Origin: Terrabacter sp. Root181
GTDB lineage: Bacteria > Actinomycetota > Actinomycetes > Actinomycetales > Dermatophilaceae
Length of the DNA stretch: 64,000 nt
Direction: 5' to 3'
NCBI RefSeq assembly: GCF_001428505.1
Contig: NZ_LMHU01000001.1
Location: 1,691,813-1,755,812 of the forward strand
The translations under genes were made by a program, and so were the position numbers. The notes beneath the pieces were generated by a model. It saw only the letters and a list, made by a program, of their open reading frames with translations. It searched no databases and was not told the origin of the DNA. Positions 35,264 through 43,579 of this stretch are shown one piece after another (position 1 is the first letter of the stretch; every line of letters begins with the position of its first letter).

Positions 35264-36015
35264 ACCCGCCGTCCCTCGCCGTTGTCCTCGACGGCGTGCA
35301 CGCCGTGCTGCTCGACGTCGACGACACCATCGTCGACACGCAGGAGGCGATGGTCACGGCCGGCACTGAGGCGGCCGCCGCGATCTGGCCGCACCGGCCC
35401 GTCGGGGACCACCGCGCCATGGCCCAGCGCTACTACGACGACCCGGAGCGATGGTTCCCGCGCTACGCGTCCGGTGACGTCCCGTTCGACGCGATGCGCT
35501 CGGGCCGGCTGGCCGAGGTGGCCGTGGCGTTCGGGCTCGAGGTCCCCGACGGGGCCCACCGGTCGTTCGAGGACGCCTACGCCCCGGCCTTCCGCAGCTC
35601 GCAGCGCCTCTTCCCCGACGTGCCGGGACTGCTGGCCGCGGCCGACGGGCAGGGCCTGCCGGTCGCCCTGCTGACCAACTCGGCGCACGCGCCGACGCGC
35701 ATCAAGCTCGAGGCCCTCGACCTCGTCGAGCGGTTCGACGTCGTCGTGACGACCGACACCCTGGGCTTCGGCAAGCCCGACCCCCGCGTCTACCTCGAGG
35801 CGTGCCGGCTGCTCGGCTCCGAGCCCGAGCGGGTGGTCTGCATCGGCGACAGCATCGAGTGGGACGTCCTCGGTGCCCAGGCCGCCGGCCTGCGTGCCGT
35901 GTGGCTCGACCGGGCCGGGCGGGGGACGCCCGAGGCGGTCGCCCGCGTGCGTGGCTTGGACGAGGTCGCGGTGGTGCTCGAGCGCCGATTTGGGCCACCG
36001 CTCACGGACCGGTAG
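35260..36015 (+). CDS. HAD-superfamily hydrolase (subfamily IA)
   Basis: A 251-residue HAD hydrolase: DVDDTIVDT near residue 20, LLTNSAHAP near 130, the conserved lysine in GFGKPDPRVY near 170, and VCIGDSIEWDVLGAQAAG near 195. It resembles phosphoglycolate-phosphatase-like enzymes; the substrate is unknown. Coupled to the GNAT gene by GTGA overlap. Confidence 0.87.
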   Translation: MNPPSLAVVLDGVHAVLLDVDDTIVDTQEAMVTAGTEAAAAIWPHRPVGDHRAMAQRYYDDPERWFPRYASGDVPFDAMRSGRLAEVAVAFGLEVPDGAHRSFEDAYAPAFRSSQRLFPDVPGLLAAADGQGLPVALLTNSAHAPTRIKLEALDLVERFDVVVTTDTLGFGKPDPRVYLEACRLLGSEPERVVCIGDSIEWDVLGAQAAGLRAVWLDRAGRGTPEAVARVRGLDEVAVVLERRFGPPLTDR

Positions 36016-36072
36016 TATTCCCATTCGGTTCACCCCGTACCGGCCGCGAGGCAGGCTCGGAGTGAAACCCCT

Positions 36073-36144
36073 TGGGGTATGGTGTAATTGGCAACACTAC
36101 GGTTTCTGGTTCCGTCATTCTAGGTTCGAGTCCTGGTACCCCAG
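36073..36144 (+). tRNA. tRNA-Gln (anticodon CTG)
   Basis: The acceptor arm TGGGGTA pairs with TACCCCA and G follows as discriminator. The T arm is CTAGGTTCGAGTCCTGG. The anticodon loop TTCTGGT gives CTG, with a T-T mismatch at the base of the anticodon stem. No CCA is encoded. Confidence 0.92.
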
Positions 36145-36235
36145 CTCTGGTTCACGGCAACGTGGGCCGATTCGGAGAAATCCCGCCTTCACGGTAAGGT
36201 TTCTTCTCGTGCCGAGTCCGCTTGGCACCGCTCAC

Positions 36236-36308
36236 GGCCCCGTTGTGTAGCGGCCTAGCACGCCGCCCTCTCAAGGCGGTAGCGCGGGTTCGAATCCCGT
36301 CGGGGCTA
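36236..36308 (+). tRNA. tRNA-Glu (anticodon CTC)
   Basis: Acceptor GGCCCCG pairs with CGGGGCT (G-U at the first pair). The anticodon stem CCGCC/GGCGG encloses CTCTCAA, giving CTC. The T arm is GCGGGTTCGAATCCCGT. It lies 91 bp after tRNA-Gln. Confidence 0.93.
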
Positions 36309-36328
36309 CGTGATGCTCGAGAGAGCAG

Positions 36329-36364
36329 AGGAAGACCCCGGTCCACACGGACCGGGGTCTTCCT
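36329..36364 (+). terminator. tRNA operon terminator
   Basis: AGGAAGACCCCGGTCC pairs perfectly with GGACCGGGGTCTTCCT across an ACAC loop: a 16-bp stem 20 nt after tRNA-Glu. Confidence 0.85.
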
Positions 36365-36438
36365 GCATGTCAGGGGGCCCGCGGTCGGCCCACCTATGCT
36401 GACGCTCGTCTTGGGCACGCCGAGCAAGCAGCAGCCGC

Positions 36439-36952
36439 ATGACCGCACCGACCGTCGTCGCCCCTCCGGCGGTCACCGCCCGACACCGGTCGTGGCGACC
36501 GGCGCTCGGCACTCCGCGCCGGGTCTTCGACCCGACGTTCTCGGGGGTCGGCCTCACCGTGGCGGCGTGGTTCTTCGCGCTGTCCCTGCTGCCTTCGCTC
36601 CTGCCGCGTGGCGCGATGGCGCAAGGGGTGGCCTCCGGTGTCACCGTGATGATCGGCTACGGCATCGGCGCCGGCACCCAGGCCATCTGGCGCCACCTGG
36701 GGATCCCCAGCGTGCGCGGGCGCGCCCGCCGCGTCCTCGTGGCGATCTTCGTGGGGCTCGGCCTCTGGGCGGCGGTCTTCACCGGCTGGCGCCAGGTCGG
36801 CTGGCAGAACGAGATCCGCACCCTCTACGGCATGGTCGGCCACGGCCAACCTCGAGTCGTGGGTCGCCGTCACGAACCCACCCGACTGGACTCCCGAGCA
36901 GACGGCGGCGCTGTCGTCCGTCCTCGAGAAGCGCCCCTACAAGGACGCCTGA
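36439..36952 (+). pseudogene. Decayed alpha/beta-hydrolase (Abhydrolase_9 family), core deleted
   Basis: The N-terminus (about residues 1-130: RRVFDPTFSGVGLTVAAWFFALSLLPSLLPR, then three membrane segments) matches the membrane domain of actinobacterial Abhydrolase_9 proteins. At about 36840 the frame shifts, and the next 36 codons (ANLESWVAVTNPPDWTPEQT to KRPYKDA, stop at 36950) match the family C-terminus, which normally follows a GHG motif. The whole catalytic core is missing. The join lies at GGCCACGGCC, suggesting a deletion at short homology. Confidence 0.75.
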
Positions 36953-39102
36953 GCATCGTCCCTGCGGGACTGGAGGCCGGCCCGCGCCAGGTCGCGCAGG
37001 GAGGCTCCGGGCAGGTACGCCGACGTGAGCGCGAGCCCGATGCGCGGGAGCGCGGCCTCGTCGGGGAAGACGAGGTAGACCGGCTCGTGCCTGGGCCGGA
37101 ACTTCTGCTTGAAGCTGTCGAGCGACCGGAAGCCGTAGAGGGGCTCCATCGCCTCACCGAGCTGGTCGAGCAGTCGCTCCAGGGCGGCCCGCTCGACCGT
37201 GCCGTCGCCGGAGTGCGCCAGCGGGGCACCCGAGAGGGAGACGAACGACGCGCCCTGCTCACGGAAGGACAGGCAGGCGCTCGCGATGAGGAACTCGGTC
37301 ACGGGCCGGAAGCCATCGGGCAGCCGGCGCATGACGTCGAGCGTCCACCCGCGGACCTCACCGCCCGGGGAGTGGACCGGCAGCCAGGACGTGACACCGT
37401 GCACCGTCATGTCGGCGTCGACGGCCAGCCCGACCCGGGTGTCGGGGTCGAGGGCCTCGTCGACGCCCCCGAGCGTGAAGCCCATCTCTGGCAGGCCCTT
37501 GTCGGACACCCAGAGCTCGGAGATGGCGCGCACCTGCGTCAGCAGGCCCCTCGGCATCTCGGCGAGCCGCCCCTCGCGGTAGGTGATCCCGTCCTTCGTG
37601 GCGCGGTTGAGGGCCGTGCGGACGCTCTGCCAGGACTTGCCCTTGAACTCGAGCCCGGGCAGGTCGATGATCGCCTCCTCGGCCACGAGCACGTCGCGGC
37701 GGCTGTGGGACTCTCCCCAGTCGGCGACCTCCTGCGTCACGGAGAAGAAGCACACGATGAGACCGTGCGTCTCCTGCTCGTCGACGAACCCCTGCAGCAC
37801 CACGGCGCGCGTCGGGGCGTCGGCCGCGACGGGGTCCCCCAGGGCGATGGCCGTGCCCCGGTGGACCTGGAACGCGACGTAGCCCACGGGCGCGCCGGAC
37901 GGGTCCCGGTGGACGTACCAGTGGTTGTCGGGCCAGGTACCCATCCACGACATGGTCGTCCCGCCGTGCTCCTTGAGCAGGCTGACCGCGATGTCACGGT
38001 CGTCGGCCCCGGTGGCCAGCTGGGCGCGCCGCTTGCGGCGTGACCGGGCCTGGAAGGCGGAACGGCCGAGCACGAGGACGGCGAGCTGCAGCACAGTGAT
38101 GAGCACGCTGAGGACGAGCTCCGGGATGGAGGTCGCGACCTGACCGTCGCCGTTGAGCTGCTCGGGGGCCACGATCTCGACGACGATGAGCAGCGACTGG
38201 GCCAGGAGGGAGAGGGTCGCGAGGCCGCCCGCGAGGAACCACACCCGACGCGACCCTCGCCGTAGACCGTCGGCCAGCAGGAGCGAGATCGCCGCGCTGA
38301 TGAGGACGCCGAACGCGTCCGTGTCGTCGGACGTCGCGCCGAGCGGCCCGTCGGACGGGGTGAAGTAGAGCAGGATCTGCACGAGCGCGCTGACGACGTA
38401 GAAGGTCGACGACACGACCCTCCACTCGTGTCGGCTGAAGCGTGGCAGCGCGAGCGAGGGCCGGCGGCCGAGCAGGACCGGCCCGAGGGCGAGCCCGACC
38501 GAGATGCCGATGGCGTGCTCGAGGTCCCAGAGGCGACCGACGTAGAGCAGGGCCACGACCGCGTAGAGCGACACGACGGCTCGCAGGCGCCCACGCCAGG
38601 GCGGGGTCAGGGTGGCGCTCGCCGCAGCGACCGCGCCGAGGGCGCCCGCGCTGAACCCCGCGTCGAGCTCCGCGGCGAGGCGGGCGGCCCACTCCCATCC
38701 GGTGTCGCCGACGACGAGCAGGAAGAGCGAGGCGAGCAGGACGCCGGCCAGGTGGGTGGTGGTGGCGGCGACGGCGACCCGACGGGTCCCGAGCCGCCAC
38801 TCCGACCAGCCGACCATGAGCAGGGCGCCGCCGGCCACGGGGAGGTACTGCGCCGGGGTGAGCGCGAAGAAGGCGCCCGTGACAGGGGTCCACCAGCGGC
38901 CGTCCTGGAGGGCGGGGAGGCCGTAGGCCACGTGGTGGAGCAGGTCTCGGTCCTCCAGCGCGCTCCACAGCGTGCTGGTCGCCACCCCGACGAGGAGCAT
39001 GGTGCCGACCACCGCGAGCGTGAAGGGCAGGCGGCGGGCGAGGGCGAGAGCTCGGGCCGCGCGATCCGGGTCCGAGTCGTGGTCGGTCGAAGCTGTCGTC
39101 AC
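36937..39102 (-). CDS. MprF/LysX-like phosphatidylglycerol lysyltransferase-domain protein (DUF2156)
   Basis: A 721-residue protein. Residues 1-370 are hydrophobic, with about 10 segments and a rhomboid-like block (VTGAFFALTPAQYLPVAGGALL, GAVAAASATL). Residues 390-715 form a DUF2156 GNAT-like domain (LLKEHGGTTMSWMGTWPDNHWY, VHGVTSWLPVHSPGG, DFLIA-type segment, FKQKFRPRHEPVYLVFP). Such proteins transfer an amino acid to phosphatidylglycerol and raise resistance to cationic peptides; the exact amino acid is not readable and no lysyl-tRNA synthetase domain is fused. Start GTG 39102. Its 3' end overlaps the decayed hydrolase tail by 16 nt. Confidence 0.82.
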   Translation of the reverse strand: MTTASTDHDSDPDRAARALALARRLPFTLAVVGTMLLVGVATSTLWSALEDRDLLHHVAYGLPALQDGRWWTPVTGAFFALTPAQYLPVAGGALLMVGWSEWRLGTRRVAVAATTTHLAGVLLASLFLLVVGDTGWEWAARLAAELDAGFSAGALGAVAAASATLTPPWRGRLRAVVSLYAVVALLYVGRLWDLEHAIGISVGLALGPVLLGRRPSLALPRFSRHEWRVVSSTFYVVSALVQILLYFTPSDGPLGATSDDTDAFGVLISAAISLLLADGLRRGSRRVWFLAGGLATLSLLAQSLLIVVEIVAPEQLNGDGQVATSIPELVLSVLITVLQLAVLVLGRSAFQARSRRKRRAQLATGADDRDIAVSLLKEHGGTTMSWMGTWPDNHWYVHRDPSGAPVGYVAFQVHRGTAIALGDPVAADAPTRAVVLQGFVDEQETHGLIVCFFSVTQEVADWGESHSRRDVLVAEEAIIDLPGLEFKGKSWQSVRTALNRATKDGITYREGRLAEMPRGLLTQVRAISELWVSDKGLPEMGFTLGGVDEALDPDTRVGLAVDADMTVHGVTSWLPVHSPGGEVRGWTLDVMRRLPDGFRPVTEFLIASACLSFREQGASFVSLSGAPLAHSGDGTVERAALERLLDQLGEAMEPLYGFRSLDSFKQKFRPRHEPVYLVFPDEAALPRIGLALTSAYLPGASLRDLARAGLQSRRDDAQASL

Positions 39103-39152
39103 GCGCGGGGCCCCTTCCCGGGTCTCCGGTCCGCGGTGGACCTGGTGCGATG

Positions 39153-39803
39153 CTAGTGCGCGGGGCTCGTCGCAGGCCCGCGCGACGCCGGGGGCCCGGG
39201 TCCGAGTCGCCGGGCACTCACCGACTCCTGCGCCACGCGGCGCAGTGCGAGCAGCACCGGGTCGGTCAGGACGGTGCCGACGATCGCGTAGCGCAGGGCC
39301 TCCTCCGGTGGGGCCGAGGCGAGAGAGGGGGCGACGTCCGTCTCGGCGACGGAAAGCATGGCCCGCTGCCACGTGGCCAGCGTCGCGTCGTCGATGCTCC
39401 ACCCGGCGGCGCCGGCGGCCGTGAGCGCCTGGGCGAGCTGGTGGCCGGCGGGGGAGTGCTCGCACCCGGGTGGGCCGAGGGCGCGCACCCGGTCGAGGGC
39501 CTCCGGTGTCGGGTCCGCGGCTGCGACGTGGGGGCGAAGCGCCTCGTGGGCTGCGCCGAGGAGCTCGTGCCGGCTGGCCGGCGGCTCGTCGAGGGACCGG
39601 ACCACCTCGCGCACCCGGTCGATCGAGAGACGGCCCACGTCGACGAGAGTGCGCACCAGGCGGACCCGGTCGACGTGGCTCGCGTCGTAGGTCGCACGCG
39701 TGGCGCCCTGCGCCTCGCCGGCGTGGAGCAGGCCCTCGCGCAGGTAGTACTTCAGCGTGGGGATGCTGACGCCGGTGCGTTCGGCCAGCTCTGAGATGCG
39801 CAT
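39153..39803 (-). CDS. MerR-family transcriptional regulator
   Basis: A 216-residue regulator. MRISELAERTGVSIPTLKYYLREGLL is the MerR winged helix, followed by a VRLVRTLVDVGRLSIDRVREVVRSLD coiled region. No metal-binding cysteines are present apart from one CEH, so it more likely senses an organic ligand. ATG 39803 has GGAGG 7 nt upstream. It is divergent from a DUF4188 gene across two palindromes and probably controls that gene and itself. Confidence 0.87.
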   Translation of the reverse strand: MRISELAERTGVSIPTLKYYLREGLLHAGEAQGATRATYDASHVDRVRLVRTLVDVGRLSIDRVREVVRSLDEPPASRHELLGAAHEALRPHVAAADPTPEALDRVRALGPPGCEHSPAGHQLAQALTAAGAAGWSIDDATLATWQRAMLSVAETDVAPSLASAPPEEALRYAIVGTVLTDPVLLALRRVAQESVSARRLGPGPPASRGPATSPAH

Positions 39804-39820
39804 GGGAGTTCCTCCTTGAC

Positions 39821-39865
39821 TTTGGATAGTATGACTGTCCAAACTTGGATAGCATCACTATCCGA
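39821..39865. promoter_or_regulatory. Tandem MerR-type operators
   Basis: TTTGGATAG-TATGA-CTGTCCAAA (39821-39843) and TTGGATAG-CATCA-CTATCCGA (39845-39865) are two inverted repeats with equal 5-nt spacers, centres about 23 bp apart. They fill the gap between the divergent merR and DUF4188 genes. Confidence 0.75.
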
Positions 39866-39875
39866 GAGGCGTGTC

Positions 39876-40412
39876 ATGACCGGCTTCGTCCACACCAGCC
39901 ACACCCACGACGGCGACCTCGCCGTCTTCCTCATCGGGATGCGGGTCAACCACCCCTGGCGCCCCGACCTCTGGGGCCCGGTGTTCGCCGCCATGCCCGG
40001 CCTGCTCACCGAGCTGTATGCCGCCAAGGCCGCCGCGGCGCGGGGGGAGGGTCCGGACCTCGGCTTCCTCGAGGCCCGCACCCTCATCGGGGCACGAGGC
40101 CCCACGCTCGTGCAGTACTGGCGCGACGTCGAGTCCGTGTACGCCTATGCCAACGACCCCGAGCGCCGCCACCGACCCGCGTGGACGGCGTTCTACCGCC
40201 GCAGCCGCAGGGCCACCGGCGCCGTCGGCATCTGGCACGAGACGTATGCCGTGCCGGCCGGCGCGCACGAGAGCCTCTACGTCGGGATGCCGCCCACCGG
40301 GCTCGGCAAGGCCTTCGGCCTGACCGAGGACCGCAGCCGACGCCGGCACGCCCGGATCGCCCGGCGCGACGTCGCCGCCGGCGGCACGACTCCGGAGGGC
40401 GCCGTCAGCTGA
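39876..40412 (+). CDS. DUF4188 domain protein
   Basis: A 178-residue soluble protein of the DUF4188 family, with [24 protein letters not shown] near residue 18, [25 protein letters not shown] near 85 and [11 protein letters not shown] near 118. The fold is likely a ferredoxin-like dimer of the monooxygenase/EthD kind; the role is unknown. It is divergent from merR and probably its target. Its 3' end overlaps fgd by 8 nt. Confidence 0.82.
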   Translation: MTGFVHTSHTHDGDLAVFLIGMRVNHPWRPDLWGPVFAAMPGLLTELYAAKAAAARGEGPDLGFLEARTLIGARGPTLVQYWRDVESVYAYANDPERRHRPAWTAFYRRSRRATGAVGIWHETYAVPAGAHESLYVGMPPTGLGKAFGLTEDRSRRRHARIARRDVAAGGTTPEGAVS

Positions 40413-41412
40413 GCTCGCGCAGCCCGGGGAGCACGTCGGCCGAGAACTGCTCGAGGAACCGGCCCTGGTCGTGGCCGGGTGCGTGGAAGACGACGTGGTT
40501 GAAGCCCCACCTGACGTACTGCCGCACGGCGTCGACGGCCTCGGCCGGGTCGCTCGTCACGATCCAGCGCTTGGCGATCTCCTCGTCGGACAGCTCGTCG
40601 GCCAGGCGCTCCATCTCGACCGGGTCGTCGACGCCGTGCTTCTGCTCGGCGCTGAGCGACAGCGGCGCCCAGAAGCGCACGTTGTGCAGGGCCTGCTCGG
40701 CATCCCGGTCGTAGGACAGCTTGATCTCGATCATGCGGTCGATGTCGTCGCGGGTGCGGTCCGACTTGGCCAGTCCCTCGTCGACAGCGGGCAGCAGCTT
40801 GTCCTCGTAGAGCTCGCGGCCCTTGCCGGAGGTGCAGATGAACCCGTCACCCGACCGGCCGGCATACCTCGCGACGAGGGGGCCGCCGGCGGCGACGTAG
40901 ACGGGGATCGGCTGTTCTGGGCGGTCGTAGACCGTCGCCGCGTGGGTCCGGTAGTAGTCACCCTCGAAGTCGACGCGCTCCTCGGTCCACAGCCTCCGCA
41001 TGAGCGTCACGGCCTCGCGCAGCCGCGCGAAACGCTCCTTGAACTCCGGCCACGGGGAGCCGGCGGCGCCGACGGCGACCTCGTTGAGGGCCTCTCCGGT
41101 GCCGATGCCCAGGACGATGCGGCCCGGGTTGAGCGCGCCGAGCGTGCCGAAGGCCTGCGCCACGACCGCGGGGTTGTAGCGGAACGTCGGCGTCATGACC
41201 GACGTGCCGAGCTGGATCCGCTCCGTGCGCTCGCCGGCCGCCGCGAGCCAGCTCATCGCGAAGGGGGCGTGCCCCTGCTGGTGGCGCCACGGCTGGGAGT
41301 GGTCGGAGATGAAGGCCGAGTCGAGCCCGACCTGCTCGGCCCGGGTGGCCAACGTGACGAGGTCGCGCGGACCGAACTGCTCCGCGGACGCCTTCCAACC
41401 AACCTTGAGCAC
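40405..41412 (-). CDS. fgd: F420-dependent glucose-6-phosphate dehydrogenase
   Basis: A 335-residue luciferase-like enzyme that oxidises glucose 6-phosphate to 6-phosphogluconolactone while reducing coenzyme F420. Nearly the whole family pattern is visible: [16 protein letters not shown] (start), [19 protein letters not shown] (Asp-His and Trp of the active site, near 37-45), [10 protein letters not shown] (catalytic Glu near 108), ICTSGKG near 192, and [14 protein letters not shown] near 245. It supplies F420H2 for deazaflavin enzymes such as the DDN-like protein at 29012. Confidence 0.95.
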   Translation of the reverse strand: MLKVGWKASAEQFGPRDLVTLATRAEQVGLDSAFISDHSQPWRHQQGHAPFAMSWLAAAGERTERIQLGTSVMTPTFRYNPAVVAQAFGTLGALNPGRIVLGIGTGEALNEVAVGAAGSPWPEFKERFARLREAVTLMRRLWTEERVDFEGDYYRTHAATVYDRPEQPIPVYVAAGGPLVARYAGRSGDGFICTSGKGRELYEDKLLPAVDEGLAKSDRTRDDIDRMIEIKLSYDRDAEQALHNVRFWAPLSLSAEQKHGVDDPVEMERLADELSDEEIAKRWIVTSDPAEAVDAVRQYVRWGFNHVVFHAPGHDQGRFLEQFSADVLPGLRELS

Positions 41413-41493
41413 ACCGACTCCTTCGGGCCGTGGGGGAGTGACCCCGTCAGCCTACGACCGGCCGCTCCGGGCGCTCCGGGCGCTCCGGACGCG

Positions 41494-42495
41494 TCACCAG
41501 TGGACGACGACCTTGTCGCCGATGCGGACCTCGCCATAGAGCTGGACGAGCAGCGGCTTGTTGCGCACGTTGACGCAGCCGTGCGAGGCGCCGGTGTAGC
41601 CGAGGCGGGCGAAGTTCGAGGAGTAGTGCACCGCCTGGCCGCCCGAGAAGAACATCGAGTACGGCATGGGCGTGTGGTACAGGTTCGAGATGACGTCGAC
41701 CTTTTTGAGGTAGACGGAGAAGACGCCCTCGCGGGTGGGCAGCTCGTCGCTGCCGAAGCGCACGTCGAAGCCGTACTGCGGTACGCCGTCGACGACCCAG
41801 GTGAGGTGCCTGGTCGACTTGCTGACGCACATGACGCGACCGGTCAGGCAGCGCTCGTCGACGTCCCAGCTCATCGATCCGGTGGGCTCGGCCGGCTTCG
41901 GCTTGACGTTGGCGAGCTCGTCGGCCGTCGGGCGGTGCGTCATCGAGACCAGCTTGTCCCACGTCCGCTCGTCGAGGGTGCCGGTGGCGTCGAAGCCGCG
42001 CTTGGCCTGGAAGCCGCGCACCGCGGCGGTCGTCCTCGAGCCGTAGCGGTCGCTGACGTCGCCGTCGAACCAGCGCAGCTGGCGCAGCCGCGCCTGCAGG
42101 GAGCGCACCTTGGGGCCGGTGTCGCCGGCGCGGAGCACGATGACGGGCACCGGGGTGGGCTTCGGCTCGACGGTCGGCTTGGCCGTCTGCGCGGGAGCCG
42201 TCGGCGTGACGGTGGTCGGGGTCGACGAGGGGGTGGCGCTCGACCCCACGGTGGGGGTCCCGGTGGTGGTCTCGGCGGCCTGCTCGCTCGTCGTCGGGGC
42301 TGGCGTGCCCGACGAGCTGGACCCCACGACGGCCTCGTTGACGTCGGTGCCCGCCACGCCCGTGCCCTGGTCCGGGCCGCAGGCCGTCGTCGCGGCCACG
42401 AGGGCGACGGCGGCGCTCACCAGGAGGGCGCGGCGCTGGCCGCCCGAGGTCCGTCGCCTCGGGGGCGACTGGAGCGGCGAGGTGGCTGTCTGCAT
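41494..42495 (-). CDS. L,D-transpeptidase lipoprotein with peptidoglycan-binding domain
   Basis: 333 residues. An N-terminal signal ends in a lipobox-like VAATTAC (cysteine near 39). A Thr/Pro/Ser-rich spacer follows to about 118, then a PG_binding_1 domain (GDTGPKVRSLQARLRQL, near 122-180). The C-terminal YkuD domain carries HYSSNF and the catalytic SHGCVN (near 305). It would form 3-3 cross-links in the cell wall from outside the membrane. Stand-alone gene. Confidence 0.9.
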   Translation of the reverse strand: MQTATSPLQSPPRRRTSGGQRRALLVSAAVALVAATTACGPDQGTGVAGTDVNEAVVGSSSSGTPAPTTSEQAAETTTGTPTVGSSATPSSTPTTVTPTAPAQTAKPTVEPKPTPVPVIVLRAGDTGPKVRSLQARLRQLRWFDGDVSDRYGSRTTAAVRGFQAKRGFDATGTLDERTWDKLVSMTHRPTADELANVKPKPAEPTGSMSWDVDERCLTGRVMCVSKSTRHLTWVVDGVPQYGFDVRFGSDELPTREGVFSVYLKKVDVISNLYHTPMPYSMFFSGGQAVHYSSNFARLGYTGASHGCVNVRNKPLLVQLYGEVRIGDKVVVHW

Positions 42496-42672
42496 CGTGA
42501 CCCCTTGTCCGGAATGCGACGTGCCGTGCGACGGTGCACTGCACTGAGGGTGACGCGAACACCCCCGGAAAGGTTGTCCGAGACGGGGTGTGGATCCGGA
42601 TCGTGACCGATCCGTTGTGCACGGCCGGCCGGTCCCGACGACGTTGTCGGGAGGCGAGCGGGTCAGGAGGGG

Positions 42673-43425
42673 TCAGGCGTTGTGCTGTTGCTGTTGCTGC
42701 TGCTGCATCGCGTGGTGGCGACGCAGCACCTCGGTCAGCTTGTTGGCGCCGGCGACGACCGTCGCGGCGTGCAGCCGACCGGGCTGGCGCGAGAGGCGCT
42801 CGATGGGTCCGGAGATCGACACCGCGGCGACGACGCGACCCGACGGGCCGCGTACCGGCGCGGAAACCGAGGCGACCCCGGCCTCGCGCTCGGCGACGCT
42901 CTGGGCCCACCCGCGGCGGCGGACGCCGGACAGCGCGGTCGCCGTGAAGGCCGCGCCCTGGAGGCCGCGGTGGAGCCGGTCGGGCTCCTCCCACGCGAGC
43001 AGCACCTGTGCGGCCGAGCCGGCCAGCATCGACAGCGTCGCGCCCACCGGGATCGAGTCGCGCAGGCCGACGGGCCGTTCGGCGGCCGCGACGCAGATGC
43101 GCTGGTCGCCCTGGCGGCGGAAGAGCTGCGCGCTCTCGTTCGTGTGGTCGCGCAGGGCGCCGAGCACCGGGCCGGCGGCCGCGAGCAGCCGGTCCTCACC
43201 GGCGGCCGAGGCGAGCTCGCCGAGGCGCGGGCCCAGCACGAAGCGTCCCTGCATGTCACGCGAGACGAGGCGGTGGTGCTCGAGAGCGACCGCCAGACGG
43301 TGGGCCGTGGGGCGGGCGAGCCCGGTGGCTCCGACGAGCTGGGCGAGGGTGGCCGGACCGGCCTCGAGGGCGCCGAGCACCGTGGCGGCCTTGTCGAGAA
43401 CACCGACCCCTGAAGAGTTGTCCAT
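42673..43425 (-). CDS. ndgR: IclR-family regulator of leucine genes (NdgR/LtbR type)
   Basis: A 250-residue IclR protein. The winged helix (DKAATVLGALEAGPATLAQLVGATGLARPTAHRLAVALE, about 10-48) and the effector domain (SIPVGATLSMLAGSAAQVLLAW, VSAPVRGPSGRVVAAVSISGP) match NdgR/LtbR, which control leuCD and related genes in Actinobacteria. Its divergence from leuC over a perfect palindrome supports this. The C-terminus ends in MQQQQQQQHNA, a glutamine run coded by CAG/CAA repeats, which is unusual for the family. ATG 43425 is chosen to give the family N-terminus. Confidence 0.87.
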   Translation of the reverse strand: MDNSSGVGVLDKAATVLGALEAGPATLAQLVGATGLARPTAHRLAVALEHHRLVSRDMQGRFVLGPRLGELASAAGEDRLLAAAGPVLGALRDHTNESAQLFRRQGDQRICVAAAERPVGLRDSIPVGATLSMLAGSAAQVLLAWEEPDRLHRGLQGAAFTATALSGVRRRGWAQSVAEREAGVASVSAPVRGPSGRVVAAVSISGPIERLSRQPGRLHAATVVAGANKLTEVLRRHHAMQQQQQQQHNA

Positions 43426-43435
43426 GCACTGATAC

Positions 43436-43460
43436 TGACGTCTCAGGCACTGAGACGTCA
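43436..43460. promoter_or_regulatory. Perfect palindrome between ndgR and leuC
   Basis: TGACGTCTCAG, GCA, CTGAGACGTCA: 11-bp arms with no mismatch, 11 bp before the ndgR start and 120 bp before leuC. It is the obvious candidate for NdgR binding and autoregulation. Confidence 0.75.
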
Positions 43461-43579
43461 ATCCACCGGGCCCACAAAAGGTCCACGCTGACGGAAGAGC
43501 GATGTCGCGACCAGGTCCTTGATGGCGCACGCGCTCGACCACCGGAAACGCCGCCGCGGAGGGAAGTCAGAGGGAAGTC

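Noticed and set aside
36145-36235. A third tRNA between tRNA-Gln and tRNA-Glu
   Set aside because: The spacer has no cloverleaf or T-arm consensus.
36952-38043. Continuation of the decayed hydrolase frame as a 534-codon protein
   Set aside because: After about 36840 it reads the antisense of the MprF-like gene; only the first 130 codons are real coding remnants.
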